Assembly (NCBI RefSeq): GCF_030296835.1
Contig: NZ_AP027922.1
Coordinates: forward strand, 496,001-560,000
Direction: 5' to 3'
Source of the DNA: Pseudoalteromonas sp. MM1
Lineage (GTDB): Bacteria > Pseudomonadota > Gammaproteobacteria > Enterobacterales > Alteromonadaceae
Length of the DNA stretch: 64,000 bases
A model generated the notes under the pieces. The model was not told the origin of the DNA. It made no database searches and was given only the letters and a program-made list of their open reading frames with translations. Below, piece after piece: positions 55,993-64,000 of the stretch. The position numbers and the translations under genes are program-made. How positions within the stretch are numbered: the stretch's first letter is position 1; the number at the start of each line of letters is the position of its first letter.

Positions 55993-57166
55993 CTTTAAAG
56001 GTACTTTTTTAGGGGGGAGTTTCTTACCACTATTACTGTGTTGTATGTTAATTAACCGTTATAGCATTGACGTGGGGTTTAGAATGACACCTATATACTT
56101 TTTACTCCCCTTTGTTTTCATTTTAACGGTTTATACTAGAGTGAGGCCAATCAGGTTAAATCTGATAGAGCTCTCTTTTATTCCTTTTTATTTTTTTTGT
56201 TTACTATCATTTTTCTATTCAGTGGATCAGGAGTTAAGTTTCAGGTTTACTTTAGGTTTAATTTTAGTCCTTACGACATTTCTCATAATTAGAACTGTGT
56301 TAATGAACTCAAATAAGAATTTTGCAAGACTGTTGTATCACACTGGGGTTATATACATAGTGCTTAGCGTGTTGTGGTATGTTTTAGGATTGTTGAACAT
56401 GAGTATTTACATGGAACATTCAGATTTTTATGGTGTCACTATTGAAAAATCAATCCCTCGAATGATAGGTATTAATAATGATCCTAATATTTGTGCATTA
56501 ACTCTTTTGCTTTTTTCTTTTATGTTTTATTTTTCGAAAGAAAAATTTTCTAAGCTTTTCTTCTATACTGCTTTTTTATGTTTAGTCTTAACTCTTTCGA
56601 GAGGAGGGATAGCCGCTTTATTAGTAGGCTTTATGGTTATCTTTTTTATGGTTAATAAATTTGAAAAATTAAAATTTATAATGATTGTAATTGGAGCGCT
56701 ATTTATTATATTTGCTTTGGCACTTATCTACCCAGACTCATATGAGTTATTTATAGAAAAAAGGTTAAGTGGACTAGAAGAAGGGGGGGGGAGGTTTCAA
56801 ATTTGGACTGACGCATTTGTTTTATTACAGGATAAACCTATTTGGGGCTATGGCATATTCTCTTTTAGAACTATAATGGAACATCATTTTGGAATATCAA
56901 AATTTGCCCATAATACTTTCGTTGAAGTCTTATTAGAGTTGGGCTTTATAGGGATTACTCTATTTTTAATTCCTTTATTAACAACTTTATTAATATGCAT
57001 CCGATTATCCTCTGTGAATGAGTACAAATTTATGCTACCCGCTTTTGTTTCTTTATTAGTTGCAATGAATGGCCTCTCAATATACATAAACATTATCTTT
57101 CTATTCTTTATCTTGGTAATTTCAGTGGCCTCATACAGGTTAAAAATTGGTGTGTCTAATGGTTAG
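55982..57166 (+). CDS. wzy: O-antigen/capsule polymerase Wzy (second locus, Wzy_C type)
   Basis: 394 residues from the ATG at 55982 (a TTG one codon earlier is possible). About 11 hydrophobic helices are present, with a large periplasmic loop between GINNDPNICALTLLLFSFMF and LTLSRGGIAALLVGF. The GGGRFQIWTDAFVLLQDKPI, WGYGIFSF and FAHNTFVEVLLELGFIG segments are the hallmark of the O-antigen ligase/polymerase family (RxxxW and H-N-x-F-x-E). The start overlaps the previous gene by 11 bp. Each locus therefore has its own polymerase. Confidence 0.88.
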   Translation: MLANFKGTFLGGSFLPLLLCCMLINRYSIDVGFRMTPIYFLLPFVFILTVYTRVRPIRLNLIELSFIPFYFFCLLSFFYSVDQELSFRFTLGLILVLTTFLIIRTVLMNSNKNFARLLYHTGVIYIVLSVLWYVLGLLNMSIYMEHSDFYGVTIEKSIPRMIGINNDPNICALTLLLFSFMFYFSKEKFSKLFFYTAFLCLVLTLSRGGIAALLVGFMVIFFMVNKFEKLKFIMIVIGALFIIFALALIYPDSYELFIEKRLSGLEEGGGRFQIWTDAFVLLQDKPIWGYGIFSFRTIMEHHFGISKFAHNTFVEVLLELGFIGITLFLIPLLTTLLICIRLSSVNEYKFMLPAFVSLLVAMNGLSIYINIIFLFFILVISVASYRLKIGVSNG

Positions 57167-57968
57167 TATTCTAATATCTACCATCTATGACCGCATAGAT
57201 TTATTAAATGAAAAAAACTATCCACAAAACCCTGAGGTAACTTATTTTATATCTTGCCAAGGCTATAGGAATAAAGAAATAAGACACTATGAGGAGGCTC
57301 TAATATCAATATTTGGTAAGAACTGTAACTATAGCTTTATGGAAGGTTATGGCCTTTCTAAAAATAGGAATAATGCTATCACTTTGGCTTTGAGTAAATC
57401 AAATAATGATACATATTTTTATATATGCGATGATGACATAAGTATCGACATAGATTCTTTGTTGAAAGTGTCAGCTATTGCATCTCATGAAAAGCTTGTA
57501 TGTGTAGTTGGAATGGTCAAAACAATAAATGGTTATTTTAAAAATTACCCTGCAAAGCAAAGAACATACTCTCGGTTAGATTGTTCTAAAGTTAGTAGTG
57601 TTGAAATGCTTGTTTGTTCGGATTTTATTGAGAAAAACAAGCTGCATTTTGATGAGAGGTTTGGCCTGGGGGCAGAATACCCTTCTGGTGAGGAATTTGT
57701 TTTTTGCAACGATATTATAAGTTTGGGAGGTAAGGTAAGGTTTTTTCCTATAGCTTTTTGTGAACACCCACCTGTTTCGAGTGGCTCCGATTTTTTTAGT
57801 TCGCACAATAAAGTTATTGCAAAAGGTGCTATGTTTACTCGTGTCTTCGGCAAGGTGGGAGGGGTCGTATTATCTTTAATATTTGCATTTAAAAAGAAGT
57901 CTCAGTACAGGGGCTCCTTAACATTTTTTGAATTTACTAAGCAGATTATTAAAGGAGCTTTAAGGTAG
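57159..57968 (+). CDS. Glycosyltransferase, GT2-like (GT-A fold)
   Basis: 269 residues from the ATG at 57159, giving MVSILISTIYDRIDLLNEKN; an in-frame start four codons earlier is possible. The middle has GLSKNRNNAITLALSKSNND followed by YFYICDDDISID, the DxD metal site of GT-A enzymes, and ERFGLGAEYPSGEEFVFCND near the acceptor site. The C-terminus has a hydrophobic patch (VGGVVLSLIFAFKKK). It overlaps the polymerase gene by 8 bp and is the last gene of the capsule operon before the IS elements. Confidence 0.82.
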   Translation: MVSILISTIYDRIDLLNEKNYPQNPEVTYFISCQGYRNKEIRHYEEALISIFGKNCNYSFMEGYGLSKNRNNAITLALSKSNNDTYFYICDDDISIDIDSLLKVSAIASHEKLVCVVGMVKTINGYFKNYPAKQRTYSRLDCSKVSSVEMLVCSDFIEKNKLHFDERFGLGAEYPSGEEFVFCNDIISLGGKVRFFPIAFCEHPPVSSGSDFFSSHNKVIAKGAMFTRVFGKVGGVVLSLIFAFKKKSQYRGSLTFFEFTKQIIKGALR

Positions 57969-58096
57969 TGAGGACTTAGGTAGATTCTACTGGTTTAACT
58001 CAATTATGATTCATCTACTATATTTCTCTTTTTAACCCAGATAAAGTATTAAGACCCTTGTAAGAAGTCTTATAAAAGCTCCAACATATGTTCTGG

Positions 58097-58903
58097 TCAA
58101 CTCCAGCCGGACACTTTTCTTAAAGAGTTTTCATACCTTACTGGTGACTGATCATTATTAGCTGAGTGCAGCCTTTCCAGATTGTAATATTTCATATATT
58201 CAGTAACATCATTTTTCATGTGTTTACGAGTTGGCTGAGCCACTTTTAACAACCAATAATGTTTCAAGCTGCCAAAGAACCTTTCAACAACAGCGTTATC
58301 CCAACAAGCCCCCACATCACCCATGCTTGCTCGCATACCAAACTGCTTTAATAGGTTGCGATATCGCTTACTCGTATACTGAGACCCTCTATCAGAATGA
58401 AATACCAAGCCTTTGGTTGGTTTTCTTAGGTTATAAGCCCTAATCATGGCTTTCATTACTAAATCAGTCGTCATACGTTTATCAATATGCCAGCCAACAA
58501 TTCGACGAGAATATAAATTCATTACAACAGCAAGGTACATCCAGCCTTCGCCAGTTTTCAGGTATGTCACATCGCCAGCCCAAATCTGGTTGGGTGCTAC
58601 CGGATTAAAGTTTTGGTTAAGCAAATTATCTGCAACTGCATCAGAGTGTTTACGCTTAGTTGTTACTTTATAAGCTACTCGCTGTTTAACCACTAAATTG
58701 AGCTTCTCCATTAACTTTCGAGTTTTGTAGCGCGTTATTTTAAAACCTTCTTTGCGTAAGTTCTTACATAGCTCACGGTAGTCTAAGCTTTCTCTGCTGC
58801 GTTTAAACAGCGCTTTGGCTCTACGATAATGCAGCCCTTTGGCCGTTATAAGCTTTGCTGGACGCGCCAGCCATGCGTAATAACTTGAGCGACTCACCTT
58901 CAT
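58097..58903 (-). CDS. IS3-family transposase OrfB (DDE integrase)
   Basis: 268 residues counted from an internal ATG. In the -1 frame it is continuous with OrfA up to the A6G site, so the true product is an OrfAB fusion. The rve integrase core has the three acidic residues in IWAGDVTYLKT, FHSDRGSQYTSK and AVVERFFGSLK, preceded by the HTH-like MKVSRSSYYAWLARP start and YRELCKNLRKEGFKI. It ends GWS close to the left terminal repeat. No internal stop is present, so the element may still be active. Confidence 0.93.
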   Translation of the reverse strand: MKVSRSSYYAWLARPAKLITAKGLHYRRAKALFKRSRESLDYRELCKNLRKEGFKITRYKTRKLMEKLNLVVKQRVAYKVTTKRKHSDAVADNLLNQNFNPVAPNQIWAGDVTYLKTGEGWMYLAVVMNLYSRRIVGWHIDKRMTTDLVMKAMIRAYNLRKPTKGLVFHSDRGSQYTSKRYRNLLKQFGMRASMGDVGACWDNAVVERFFGSLKHYWLLKVAQPTRKHMKNDVTEYMKYYNLERLHSANNDQSPVRYENSLRKVSGWS

Positions 58904-58967
58904 AGCTGAGCATAGTTTTATAACGCGAAAAGCTTGGCTATTTTCTTTGATGAACTGATACTTTACT

Positions 58968-59249
58968 TCATTTCTCTCGCAAAGAAGGCGCTGGCTTTTT
59001 TAAGATCTCTTTCTCCATTTTGAGATCTTTGTTTTCTTTTCTCAGGCGTTTTAACTCTGCGCGCTCATCTTCATTGAGCGAATTACCAGTTTGTTGCTCT
59101 TCGAATTTAGCTTTCCAATTATAAATAAGTTTGGTGGTAACCCCTAAAGAGGCTGCGGCCTCTGAAACTGAATAGCCTTGTTCTGTTACCAGAGCGACTG
59201 CTTCTTGCTTAAATTCAGTTGTATAAGATTTATTTTTACGTCTTGTCAT
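58968..59249 (-). CDS. IS3-family transposase OrfA
   Basis: 93 residues. It is a helix-turn-helix DNA-binding protein (YTTEFKQEAVALVTEQGYSV, SEAAASLGVTTKLIYNWKAK) followed by a leucine-zipper-like helix (ERAELKRLRKENKDLKMEKE). The frame ends in PAPSLREK after the slippery sequence AAAAAAG (58995-59001 on the minus strand). A -1 shift there reads on as ASAFFARE into OrfB, the usual way IS3 makes its fused transposase. Confidence 0.92.
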   Translation of the reverse strand: MTRRKNKSYTTEFKQEAVALVTEQGYSVSEAAASLGVTTKLIYNWKAKFEEQQTGNSLNEDERAELKRLRKENKDLKMEKEILKKPAPSLREK

Positions 59250-59308
59250 TTAACACCTCAATATTAGGACATTGTCCATTATTAAAGTGTCCGGCTCAAT
59301 TAAACCAG

Positions 59309-60140
59309 TTCATCACTAAGTGAGTCATTGAGGCCGTTCATAATTATAAATATCTAACCACTCATCAGTGATTTCTCGTACTTCTTGTAGTGACTCAAAC
59401 AAGTATAAATCTAGCACTTCTTCACGGTAACTTCGGTTAAACCTTTCTACAAAACCATTTTGATAAGGTCTACCAGGTTTTATAAACTCCAGTTTGACAT
59501 TGCTTCCCATAGCTTAAGTTTCAAGCGCAGTGGAAGTAAACTCAGGGCCGTTATCTACTCTAAATTGCTTTGGTTTACCACGCTAAGCAATAATATGTTT
59601 TAGTGTCCTAATCACTCTCTCAGCCGTTAAACTGGTATCAACTTCAATGGCTAATGCTTGTCGATTGAAGGCATCGAGTACATTTAATGTTCTAAATCGA
59701 TGACCGTAGCTTAATGCATCACTCATAAAATCCATTGACCAAGATTCATTATGTTGTGTTGGAGCACTTAATGGCTCAGGTGTTCTTGTTGGAACACGGC
59801 GCTTACCCTTTCGTCTCAAGTTAAGCTTTAGCATGTTGTTAACTCGTTCAACACGCTTCTTATTCCACGACTTACCTTTATTGCGAAGCCTTTTGAATAG
59901 CTTCGGTAGGCCACACCTTTGATGGCGCTCTACCAGTGCAAGAAGTGTGTCGATAACTTCATCATCTGATGGCCGTTTATATTTGTAATAAAAAATTGAG
60001 CGGCTTAGCCCTACCGCTTCACAAGCAAATGCGACGCTGACGTCAAATTGAGTTTCGGTGAACTTGCTTTTTCTCATCGTAAATTTTCCTATTTTAGTTA
60101 ATGGAAAATTTTACTTATGAACTGTTTTCATTTTTTTGGG
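59309..60140 (-). pseudogene. Decayed IS3-family (IS407-like) transposase remnant
   Basis: Minus-strand reading starts MRKSKFTETQF at 60077, the usual OrfA start of this IS group. It jumps directly to OrfB sequence (VSVAFACEAVGLSRSIFYYK), so most of OrfA is deleted. OrfB continues to HIIA, meets an in-frame TAG (59586), continues through FRVDNGPEFTS to a TAA near 59512, then to the catalytic-Glu region GFVERFNRSYREEV. It loses frame again at ERPQ near 59325 (expected NDSLSDE). The newer IS3 element lies directly at its end. The outer boundary near 60140 is approximate. Confidence 0.8.
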
Positions 60141-60148
60141 GAGTTTGA

Positions 60149-60295
60149 TTTGCTATCCCTGAATTTTTAATGTTTTACAGCTTTATAGTTATGTTTGCAA
60201 TTTACTTAGTTATTTTAATTAACTACTGCAAAATTATTAACTTTTTTAGACGCAAGTTAGACCTGCCTGAAAAGCAATATTCGGCCGGTAAATAA
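60149..60295 (+). pseudogene. C-terminal remnant of a membrane sugar-phosphate transferase, possibly WecA
   Basis: An open plus-strand frame without a start begins just inside the IS remnant border and ends at TAA 60293-60295. It reads IPEFLMFYSFIVMFAIYLVI, then LINYCKIINFFRRKLDLPEK. The pattern (proline, hydrophobic helix ending in tyrosine, then a basic cytoplasmic tail) is like the C-terminus of WecA/MraY-type polyprenyl-phosphate GlcNAc-1-P transferases, which often precede ugd in related loci. The rest of the gene is missing. I am sure it is a remnant, less sure that it is wecA. Confidence 0.45.
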
Positions 60296-60381
60296 GAGCA
60301 AGCTTAAATATAATACCTAATGCCATACAACTCTGATAAAATCACACCTATTAATTACTAACTAAACCTTAAAGGATTAAC

Positions 60382-61548
60382 ATGAAAATTGCCGTGGTAG
60401 GTACAGGCTATGTAGGCCTTTCGAACGCTATGCTTTTATCGCAACATAATGAAGTGGTTGCACTTGATATAGATGAGCAAAAAATAGCATTATTAAACAA
60501 TAAACAGTCACCTATTGTTGATACCGAAATAAGTGAGTTTTTAACGCGTGACGACTTAAACTTTACAGCCACTACCGACAAAGTAGCCGCTTATAAAGAT
60601 GCTGACTACGTAATTATAGCAACGCCAACCGACTACGATGTTGAAACAAACTATTTTAATACCAGCTCGGTTGAAGCTGTAATTAAAGACGCTATGGCGC
60701 ATAACCCTAACGCGGTTATGGTGATTAAGTCGACAATTCCGGTAGGCTTTACGGCCGATATTAAAAAGCAACTTAACGCTGAAAATTTAATATTTTCCCC
60801 TGAATTTTTACGTGAAGGCAAAGCCCTTTACGATAACTTACACCCATCACGTATTGTTGTAGGTGAGCAAAGCGAGCGCGCAACTATTTTTGCTAACTTA
60901 CTTAAGCAAGGTGCAATTAAGCAAGATGTTGACGTGCTATTTACCGACTCAACAGAAGCTGAAGCTATTAAGTTATTTTCTAACACTTATCTTGCAATGC
61001 GTGTTGCTTATTTTAATGAGTTAGATAGCTACGCAGAAGCACACGGCTTAAATAGCAAGCAAATTATACAAGGCGTAGGCCTAGACCCGCGTATTGGCAG
61101 CCACTATAACAACCCGTCGTTTGGTTACGGTGGCTACTGCTTACCAAAAGACACCAAGCAACTACGTGCTAATTACCAAGATGTACCAAACAATATTATT
61201 GGCGCGATTGTCGATGCAAACACCACTCGTAAAGACTTTATTGCTGATTCAATTATTAAACGCAGCCCTAAAATTGTAGGTGTGTACCGTTTAGTAATGA
61301 AAACAGGTTCCGATAATTTTAGAGCCTCTGCCATTCAGGGCATAATGAAGCGTATTAAAGCCAAGGGTATTGAGGTTGTTGTATTTGAGCCAGTGCTTGA
61401 AGAAAACGAGTTTTATCACTCGCGCGTTATAAAAGACTTAAATGAGTTTAAGCAGATATCGGATGTAGTGGTCTCTAACCGTATGGTAGAAGAGCTTAGC
61501 GACATTGCAGATAAAGTATATACACGCGATTTATTTGGTAGTGATTGA
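60382..61548 (+). CDS. ugd: UDP-glucose 6-dehydrogenase Ugd
   Basis: 388 residues. It oxidises UDP-glucose twice to UDP-glucuronate with NAD. The N-terminal dinucleotide fold starts [20 protein letters not shown], then [11 protein letters not shown] and [11 protein letters not shown]. The catalytic-Cys segment is [14 protein letters not shown], preceded by the hinge Lys in [20 protein letters not shown]. It has a family-typical length of 388. RBS AAAGGA is 5 bases from ATG. It supplies UDP-GlcA, which the epimerase downstream can convert to UDP-GalA. Confidence 0.97.
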   Translation: MKIAVVGTGYVGLSNAMLLSQHNEVVALDIDEQKIALLNNKQSPIVDTEISEFLTRDDLNFTATTDKVAAYKDADYVIIATPTDYDVETNYFNTSSVEAVIKDAMAHNPNAVMVIKSTIPVGFTADIKKQLNAENLIFSPEFLREGKALYDNLHPSRIVVGEQSERATIFANLLKQGAIKQDVDVLFTDSTEAEAIKLFSNTYLAMRVAYFNELDSYAEAHGLNSKQIIQGVGLDPRIGSHYNNPSFGYGGYCLPKDTKQLRANYQDVPNNIIGAIVDANTTRKDFIADSIIKRSPKIVGVYRLVMKTGSDNFRASAIQGIMKRIKAKGIEVVVFEPVLEENEFYHSRVIKDLNEFKQISDVVVSNRMVEELSDIADKVYTRDLFGSD

Positions 61549-61558
61549 TTGGATTATA

Positions 61559-61697
61559 GGTTGAAGGCTTAAGGTTAAAGGCTGAAGGTTAAAGGCTGAA
61601 GGTTAAAGACTGAAGGTTAAAGACTGAAGGTTAAAGACTGAAGGCTAAAGGTTAAAGACTCAAGGTTAAAGGCTAAAGGTTAAAGGCTGAAGGTTAA
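61559..61697. repeat. Degenerate 14-bp (2 x 7) tandem array, GGTTAAAGRCTGAA type
   Basis: About ten units of GGTTAAAGGCTGAA and near variants (GACTGAA, GACTCAA, GGCTAAA) fill the gap between ugd and the four-helix-bundle gene. Each unit is two related heptamers. Confidence 0.9.
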
Positions 61698-61715
61698 TTT
61701 ATATTAGGGGGCGTT

Positions 61716-62063
61716 GTGCAATTTGAAAACTTAAACGTTTGGCAACGCTCTGCTGACTTAGCTTGTGAAGTTTTTATTTATTTTAAGACTAGTAAGCAAT
61801 TTGGGCTAAAAGATCAAATTACACGATCTGCATTATCAATTTCATCAAATATTGCAGAGGGGTATGAAAGGAAAACAGCTAAAGACTACTGTCGTTTTCT
61901 CTCTTACTCTAAAGGTAGCTGTGGTGAGCTTCGTTCACAGCTATATATTGCCTTAAAAATTGGTGAGGTTGATACAAAAACAGCAGAAACCTGGATAGAA
62001 GAGTCTAGGCAGTTATCAAAAATGATATCTGCCTTAATGAAAACTATTGAAACTTGGGATTAG
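61716..62063 (+). CDS. Four-helix-bundle protein (S23/IVP family)
   Basis: 115 residues from a GTG with AGGGGG just before it. The family signature is clear: FENLNVWQRSADLACEVFIY, GLKDQITRSALSISSNIAEG, DYCRFLSYSKGSCGELRSQL and AETWIEESRQLSKMISALMK. These proteins form pentameric four-helix bundles, first seen inside 23S rRNA intervening sequences, and are related to the Avd accessory protein of diversity-generating retroelements. Free-standing copies have no agreed function. This one is a stand-alone gene between ugd and a sugar epimerase, bracketed by tandem heptamer arrays of opposite sense. No reverse transcriptase is nearby. Confidence 0.92.
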   Translation: MQFENLNVWQRSADLACEVFIYFKTSKQFGLKDQITRSALSISSNIAEGYERKTAKDYCRFLSYSKGSCGELRSQLYIALKIGEVDTKTAETWIEESRQLSKMISALMKTIETWD

Positions 62064-62082
62064 GCTTTTTTTGAGTAGTTAT

Positions 62083-62227
62083 CTTTTTACTTTGAACTTT
62101 GACCTTTGAACTTTGAACTTTGACCTTTTTACTTTGAACTTTGACCTTTGACCTTTGACCTTTGACCTTTGACCTTTGAACTTTGACCTTTTTACTTTGA
62201 CCTTTCACCTTTAATCTTTCAACTTTA
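62083..62227. repeat. Heptamer array TTTGACC/TTTGAAC
   Basis: About 20 heptamers (TTTGACC, TTTGAAC, TTTTTAC and variants) follow the four-helix-bundle gene. The complement reads GGTCAAA/GTTCAAA, close to the GGTTAAA units on the other side of the gene, so the two arrays are in inverted orientation. Confidence 0.9.
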
Positions 62228-62244
62228 CCAAACTTAGGAATTTT

Positions 62245-63249
62245 ATGAAGTATTTAGTTACAGGTGCTGCGGGCTTTATTGGTGCTGCAACGTGCCAAAA
62301 GTTATTGGCTGCAGGCCATGTAGTTGTTGGTATAGATAATCTAAACGATTATTACGATGTAAATTTAAAGTTGGCACGTTTAGCGCAGTTTGAAAACCAC
62401 GATAACTTTACGTTTATTAAGCTTGATATAAGCGAACGTGCAGCAATGAGTGAGTTATTTACTGTAGAGCAGTTTGATAAAGTAATACATTTAGCTGCGC
62501 AAGCGGGTGTACGCTATTCAATAGAAAACCCAGATGCCTATGCCGACTCTAACCTTGTAGGGCATTTAAATGTGCTAGAAGGGTGTAGGCATAACCATGT
62601 TAAGCACCTAGTTTATGCATCATCAAGTTCTGTTTATGGCCTAAACGAAAAAACGCCGTTTGAAACAACCGATAGTGTTGATCATCCTGTTTCGTTTTAT
62701 GCGGCAACCAAAAAAGCAAATGAGCTAATGGCACACAGCTATTCGCATTTATATAGCTTGCCGACCACTGGACTGCGCTTTTTTACGGTTTATGGCCCGT
62801 GGGGTCGCCCAGACATGGCACCGTATATTTTTACTAAAAAAATACTCGACGGCGATACCATTGATATAAACAACAATGGTGATATGTGGCGTGACTTTAC
62901 CTACATAGACGATATTGTAGAAGGTGTTGTACGCGCTGCTGATGTTATACCTACAGCAAACCCAGATTGGCGAGTAGAAAGCGGATCGCCTGCTACAAGC
63001 TCTGCCCCTTACGCTGTTTATAATATTGGCCACGGCAGCCCAATAAACCTAATGAAGTTTATTGAAGCAATTGAGACCGAGCTAGGTACCGAGGCAAATA
63101 AAAACTTCCGCGAAATGCAAGCAGGCGATGTTTATAAAACATATGCCGACACGCAAGATTTATTTAATGCGACTGGCTACAAAGCTCAAGTAGACGTTAA
63201 ACAAGGCGTTAGCGAGCTAATTAAATGGTATAAAAACTTTTATAAGTAA
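62245..63249 (+). CDS. UDP-glucuronate 4-epimerase
   Basis: 334 residues. Extended SDR starting MKYLVTGAAGFIGAATCQKL, with GIDNLNDYYDVNLKLARL (the NDYYDxxLKxxRL mark of UDP-GlcA epimerases), HLAAQAGVRYSIENPDAYAD, YASSSSVYG, SFYAATKKANELMAHSY (YxxxK) and FTVYGPWGRPDMA. It interconverts UDP-GlcA and UDP-GalA. Directly after ugd in function, it gives a uronic acid route for the surface glycans. A strong hairpin follows its stop. Confidence 0.93.
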   Translation: MKYLVTGAAGFIGAATCQKLLAAGHVVVGIDNLNDYYDVNLKLARLAQFENHDNFTFIKLDISERAAMSELFTVEQFDKVIHLAAQAGVRYSIENPDAYADSNLVGHLNVLEGCRHNHVKHLVYASSSSVYGLNEKTPFETTDSVDHPVSFYAATKKANELMAHSYSHLYSLPTTGLRFFTVYGPWGRPDMAPYIFTKKILDGDTIDINNNGDMWRDFTYIDDIVEGVVRAADVIPTANPDWRVESGSPATSSAPYAVYNIGHGSPINLMKFIEAIETELGTEANKNFREMQAGDVYKTYADTQDLFNATGYKAQVDVKQGVSELIKWYKNFYK

Positions 63250-63260
63250 GCTTTATAGCG

Positions 63261-63296
63261 AAATAAACACTGCTTTTTTAAAAGCAGTGTTTATTT
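63261..63296. terminator. Bidirectional terminator after the epimerase
   Basis: Perfect 17-bp arms starting AAATAAACACTGCTTTT close around a TT loop, with T-rich and A-rich flanks, 11 bases after the stop. Confidence 0.88.
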
Positions 63297-63318
63297 AAAA
63301 ATAGTTTAATTTACACTT

Positions 63319-63480
63319 TGATAGCTGATAGCTGATAGCTGATAGCTGATAGCTGATAGCTGATAGCTGATAGCTGATAGCTGATAGCTGATAGCTGATA
63401 GCTGATAGCTGATAGCTGATAGCTGATAGCTGATAGCTGATAGCTGATAGCTGATAGCTGATAGCTGATAGCTGACAGCT
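63319..63480. repeat. Heptanucleotide satellite TGATAGC, about 23 copies
   Basis: 162 bp of the same heptamer as at 38426-38770 and in the same orientation, perfect except for one TGACAGC unit at the right end. It sits between the epimerase terminator and galU. The minus-strand frames across it are phantom coding. Confidence 0.97.
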
Positions 63481-63555
63481 TCCCATTCATTCAGCCCCCA
63501 TCTACATTTAACCTGCTAAGTTAAAAATAATTAATTTATAAATAAAGGACTACCC

Positions 63556-64000
63556 ATGAAAGCTGTTATTCCTGTTGCTGGCCTTGGTACGCGTATGCTG
63601 CCTATGACTAAAGCAATCCCTAAAGAAATGCTACCAATTGTAGATAAGCCCCTAATTCAATACATAGTAAGTGAGTGTGTAGCTGCCGGTATTAAAGATA
63701 TTGTACTGGTAACGCATAGCTCTAAAAACGCTATAGAAAATCATTTTGATACTAGCTACGAGCTTGAAGCAACGCTTGAAAAACGCGTTAAGCGTGCTCT
63801 GCTTGAAGAAGTACGCTCTATTTGCCCTACCGATGTAACAGTTATGAGTGTACGCCAAGGCGAAGCTAAAGGCCTAGGCCACGCTATTTTGTGTGCAAAG
63901 CCAATTGTGGGCGATAACGATTTTATTGTACTGCTGCCAGATGTGATACTTGATGCTTACACAGCCGATCAAAAAACTGAAAACTTAGCAGCTATGATCA
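63556..64000 (+). CDS. galU: UTP-glucose-1-phosphate uridylyltransferase GalU (3' end beyond the window)
   Basis: The frame starts at ATG 63556 with AAAGGAC 5 bases upstream and runs to the window edge (148 residues visible). It begins [20 protein letters not shown], then [55 protein letters not shown] and [11 protein letters not shown], all GalU hallmarks. It makes UDP-glucose, the substrate of Ugd upstream. It forms a natural end to the sugar-nucleotide set. Confidence 0.96.
   Translation, partial: MKAVIPVAGLGTRMLPMTKAIPKEMLPIVDKPLIQYIVSECVAAGIKDIVLVTHSSKNAIENHFDTSYELEATLEKRVKRALLEEVRSICPTDVTVMSVRQGEAKGLGHAILCAKPIVGDNDFIVLLPDVILDAYTADQKTENLAAMI

Larger units (their letters stand above)
58093..59308 (-). 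mobile_element. Intact IS3-family insertion sequence (1,216 bp)
   Basis: Terminal inverted repeats are visible: one end reads CTGGTCAACTCCAGCCGGAC and the other, complemented, CTGGTTTAATTGAGCCGGAC, both continuing ACTTT. Two overlapping frames (orfA, orfB) fill it, with an A6G slippery site between them. The length and layout are standard for IS3. No clear target duplication is seen (flanks GTT and TTC). It abuts a decayed IS3-family remnant on its right. Confidence 0.9.

Noticed and set aside
63295..63486. Minus-strand frame with the same SAISYQL repeat
   Set aside because: Same artefact, from the second heptamer satellite.

Overview
The window looks like a chromosome segment of a marine gammaproteobacterium of the Alteromonadales, most likely Pseudoalteromonas. 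This is inferred from the low GC content, the style of the proteins and repeats, an RfaH-type regulator, and the paired O-antigen/capsule loci. No 16S sequence is present, so the genus is a judgement and not a proof.

Region 1 (1-10804, minus strand) is a surface operon. Its order is a TPR plus outer-membrane beta-barrel protein, a secreted FecR-domain protein, a giant lipoprotein of about 2,690 residues (sixteen tandem-95/Ig-like repeats, a cadherin domain and a delta-60 repeat region), and the start of a metallo-beta-lactamase-fold gene that runs off the window. Region 2 (11031-13220) is ordinary: tRNA-His, mscS, a MITE-like palindromic element, a DUF481 outer-membrane protein and a terminator.

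Region 3 (13282-34572, plus strand) is a first complete Wzx/Wzy polysaccharide locus. It has a large SLBB exporter and Wzz (a WbfF/OtnA-OtnB-like pair) and rmlB, rmlA and wecE for dTDP-Fuc4N. Inserted among these are an ATP-grasp ligase and a left-handed-beta-helix acyltransferase. The locus continues with a flippase, four GT4-type glycosyltransferases, an asparagine-synthetase-like amidotransferase and an EpsG-like polymerase. It ends with a WbpK/WbpM-type pair and a small PglC-like initiating transferase that would make an Und-PP-linked 6-deoxy-HexNAc, followed by a terminator.

Region 4 (34573-38893) is a repeat-rich boundary. It contains REP palindromes with a 5' GTAG, a broken REP-associated tyrosine transposase, a beta-CASP RNA metallohydrolase, rfaH, a 13-bp tandem array and about 49 copies of the heptamer TGATAGC.

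Region 5 (38894-57968, plus strand) is a second, Wza-Wzb-Wzc-dependent capsule locus. It has its own initiating transferase, a full legionaminic-acid-type nonulosonate pathway of the GDP-sugar (Ptm) kind (legB, legC, legG, legI, legH, ptmE-like, Gfo/Idh/MocA, legF, ptmA-like), an acyltransferase, a second flippase, a sialyltransferase-like enzyme, a second polymerase and a GT2 enzyme.

Region 6 (57969-64000) holds an intact IS3-family element next to a decayed IS3-family remnant and a likely wecA 3' remnant. Then come ugd, a four-helix-bundle gene bracketed by oppositely oriented heptamer-type arrays, a UDP-glucuronate 4-epimerase, a terminator, a second TGATAGC array (about 23 copies, same orientation as the first) and the start of galU.

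Taken together, the strain appears to encode two separate Wzx/Wzy-dependent surface glycans side by side. RfaH is probably the anti-termination factor for at least one of them, and direct heptamer satellites bracket the capsule block.
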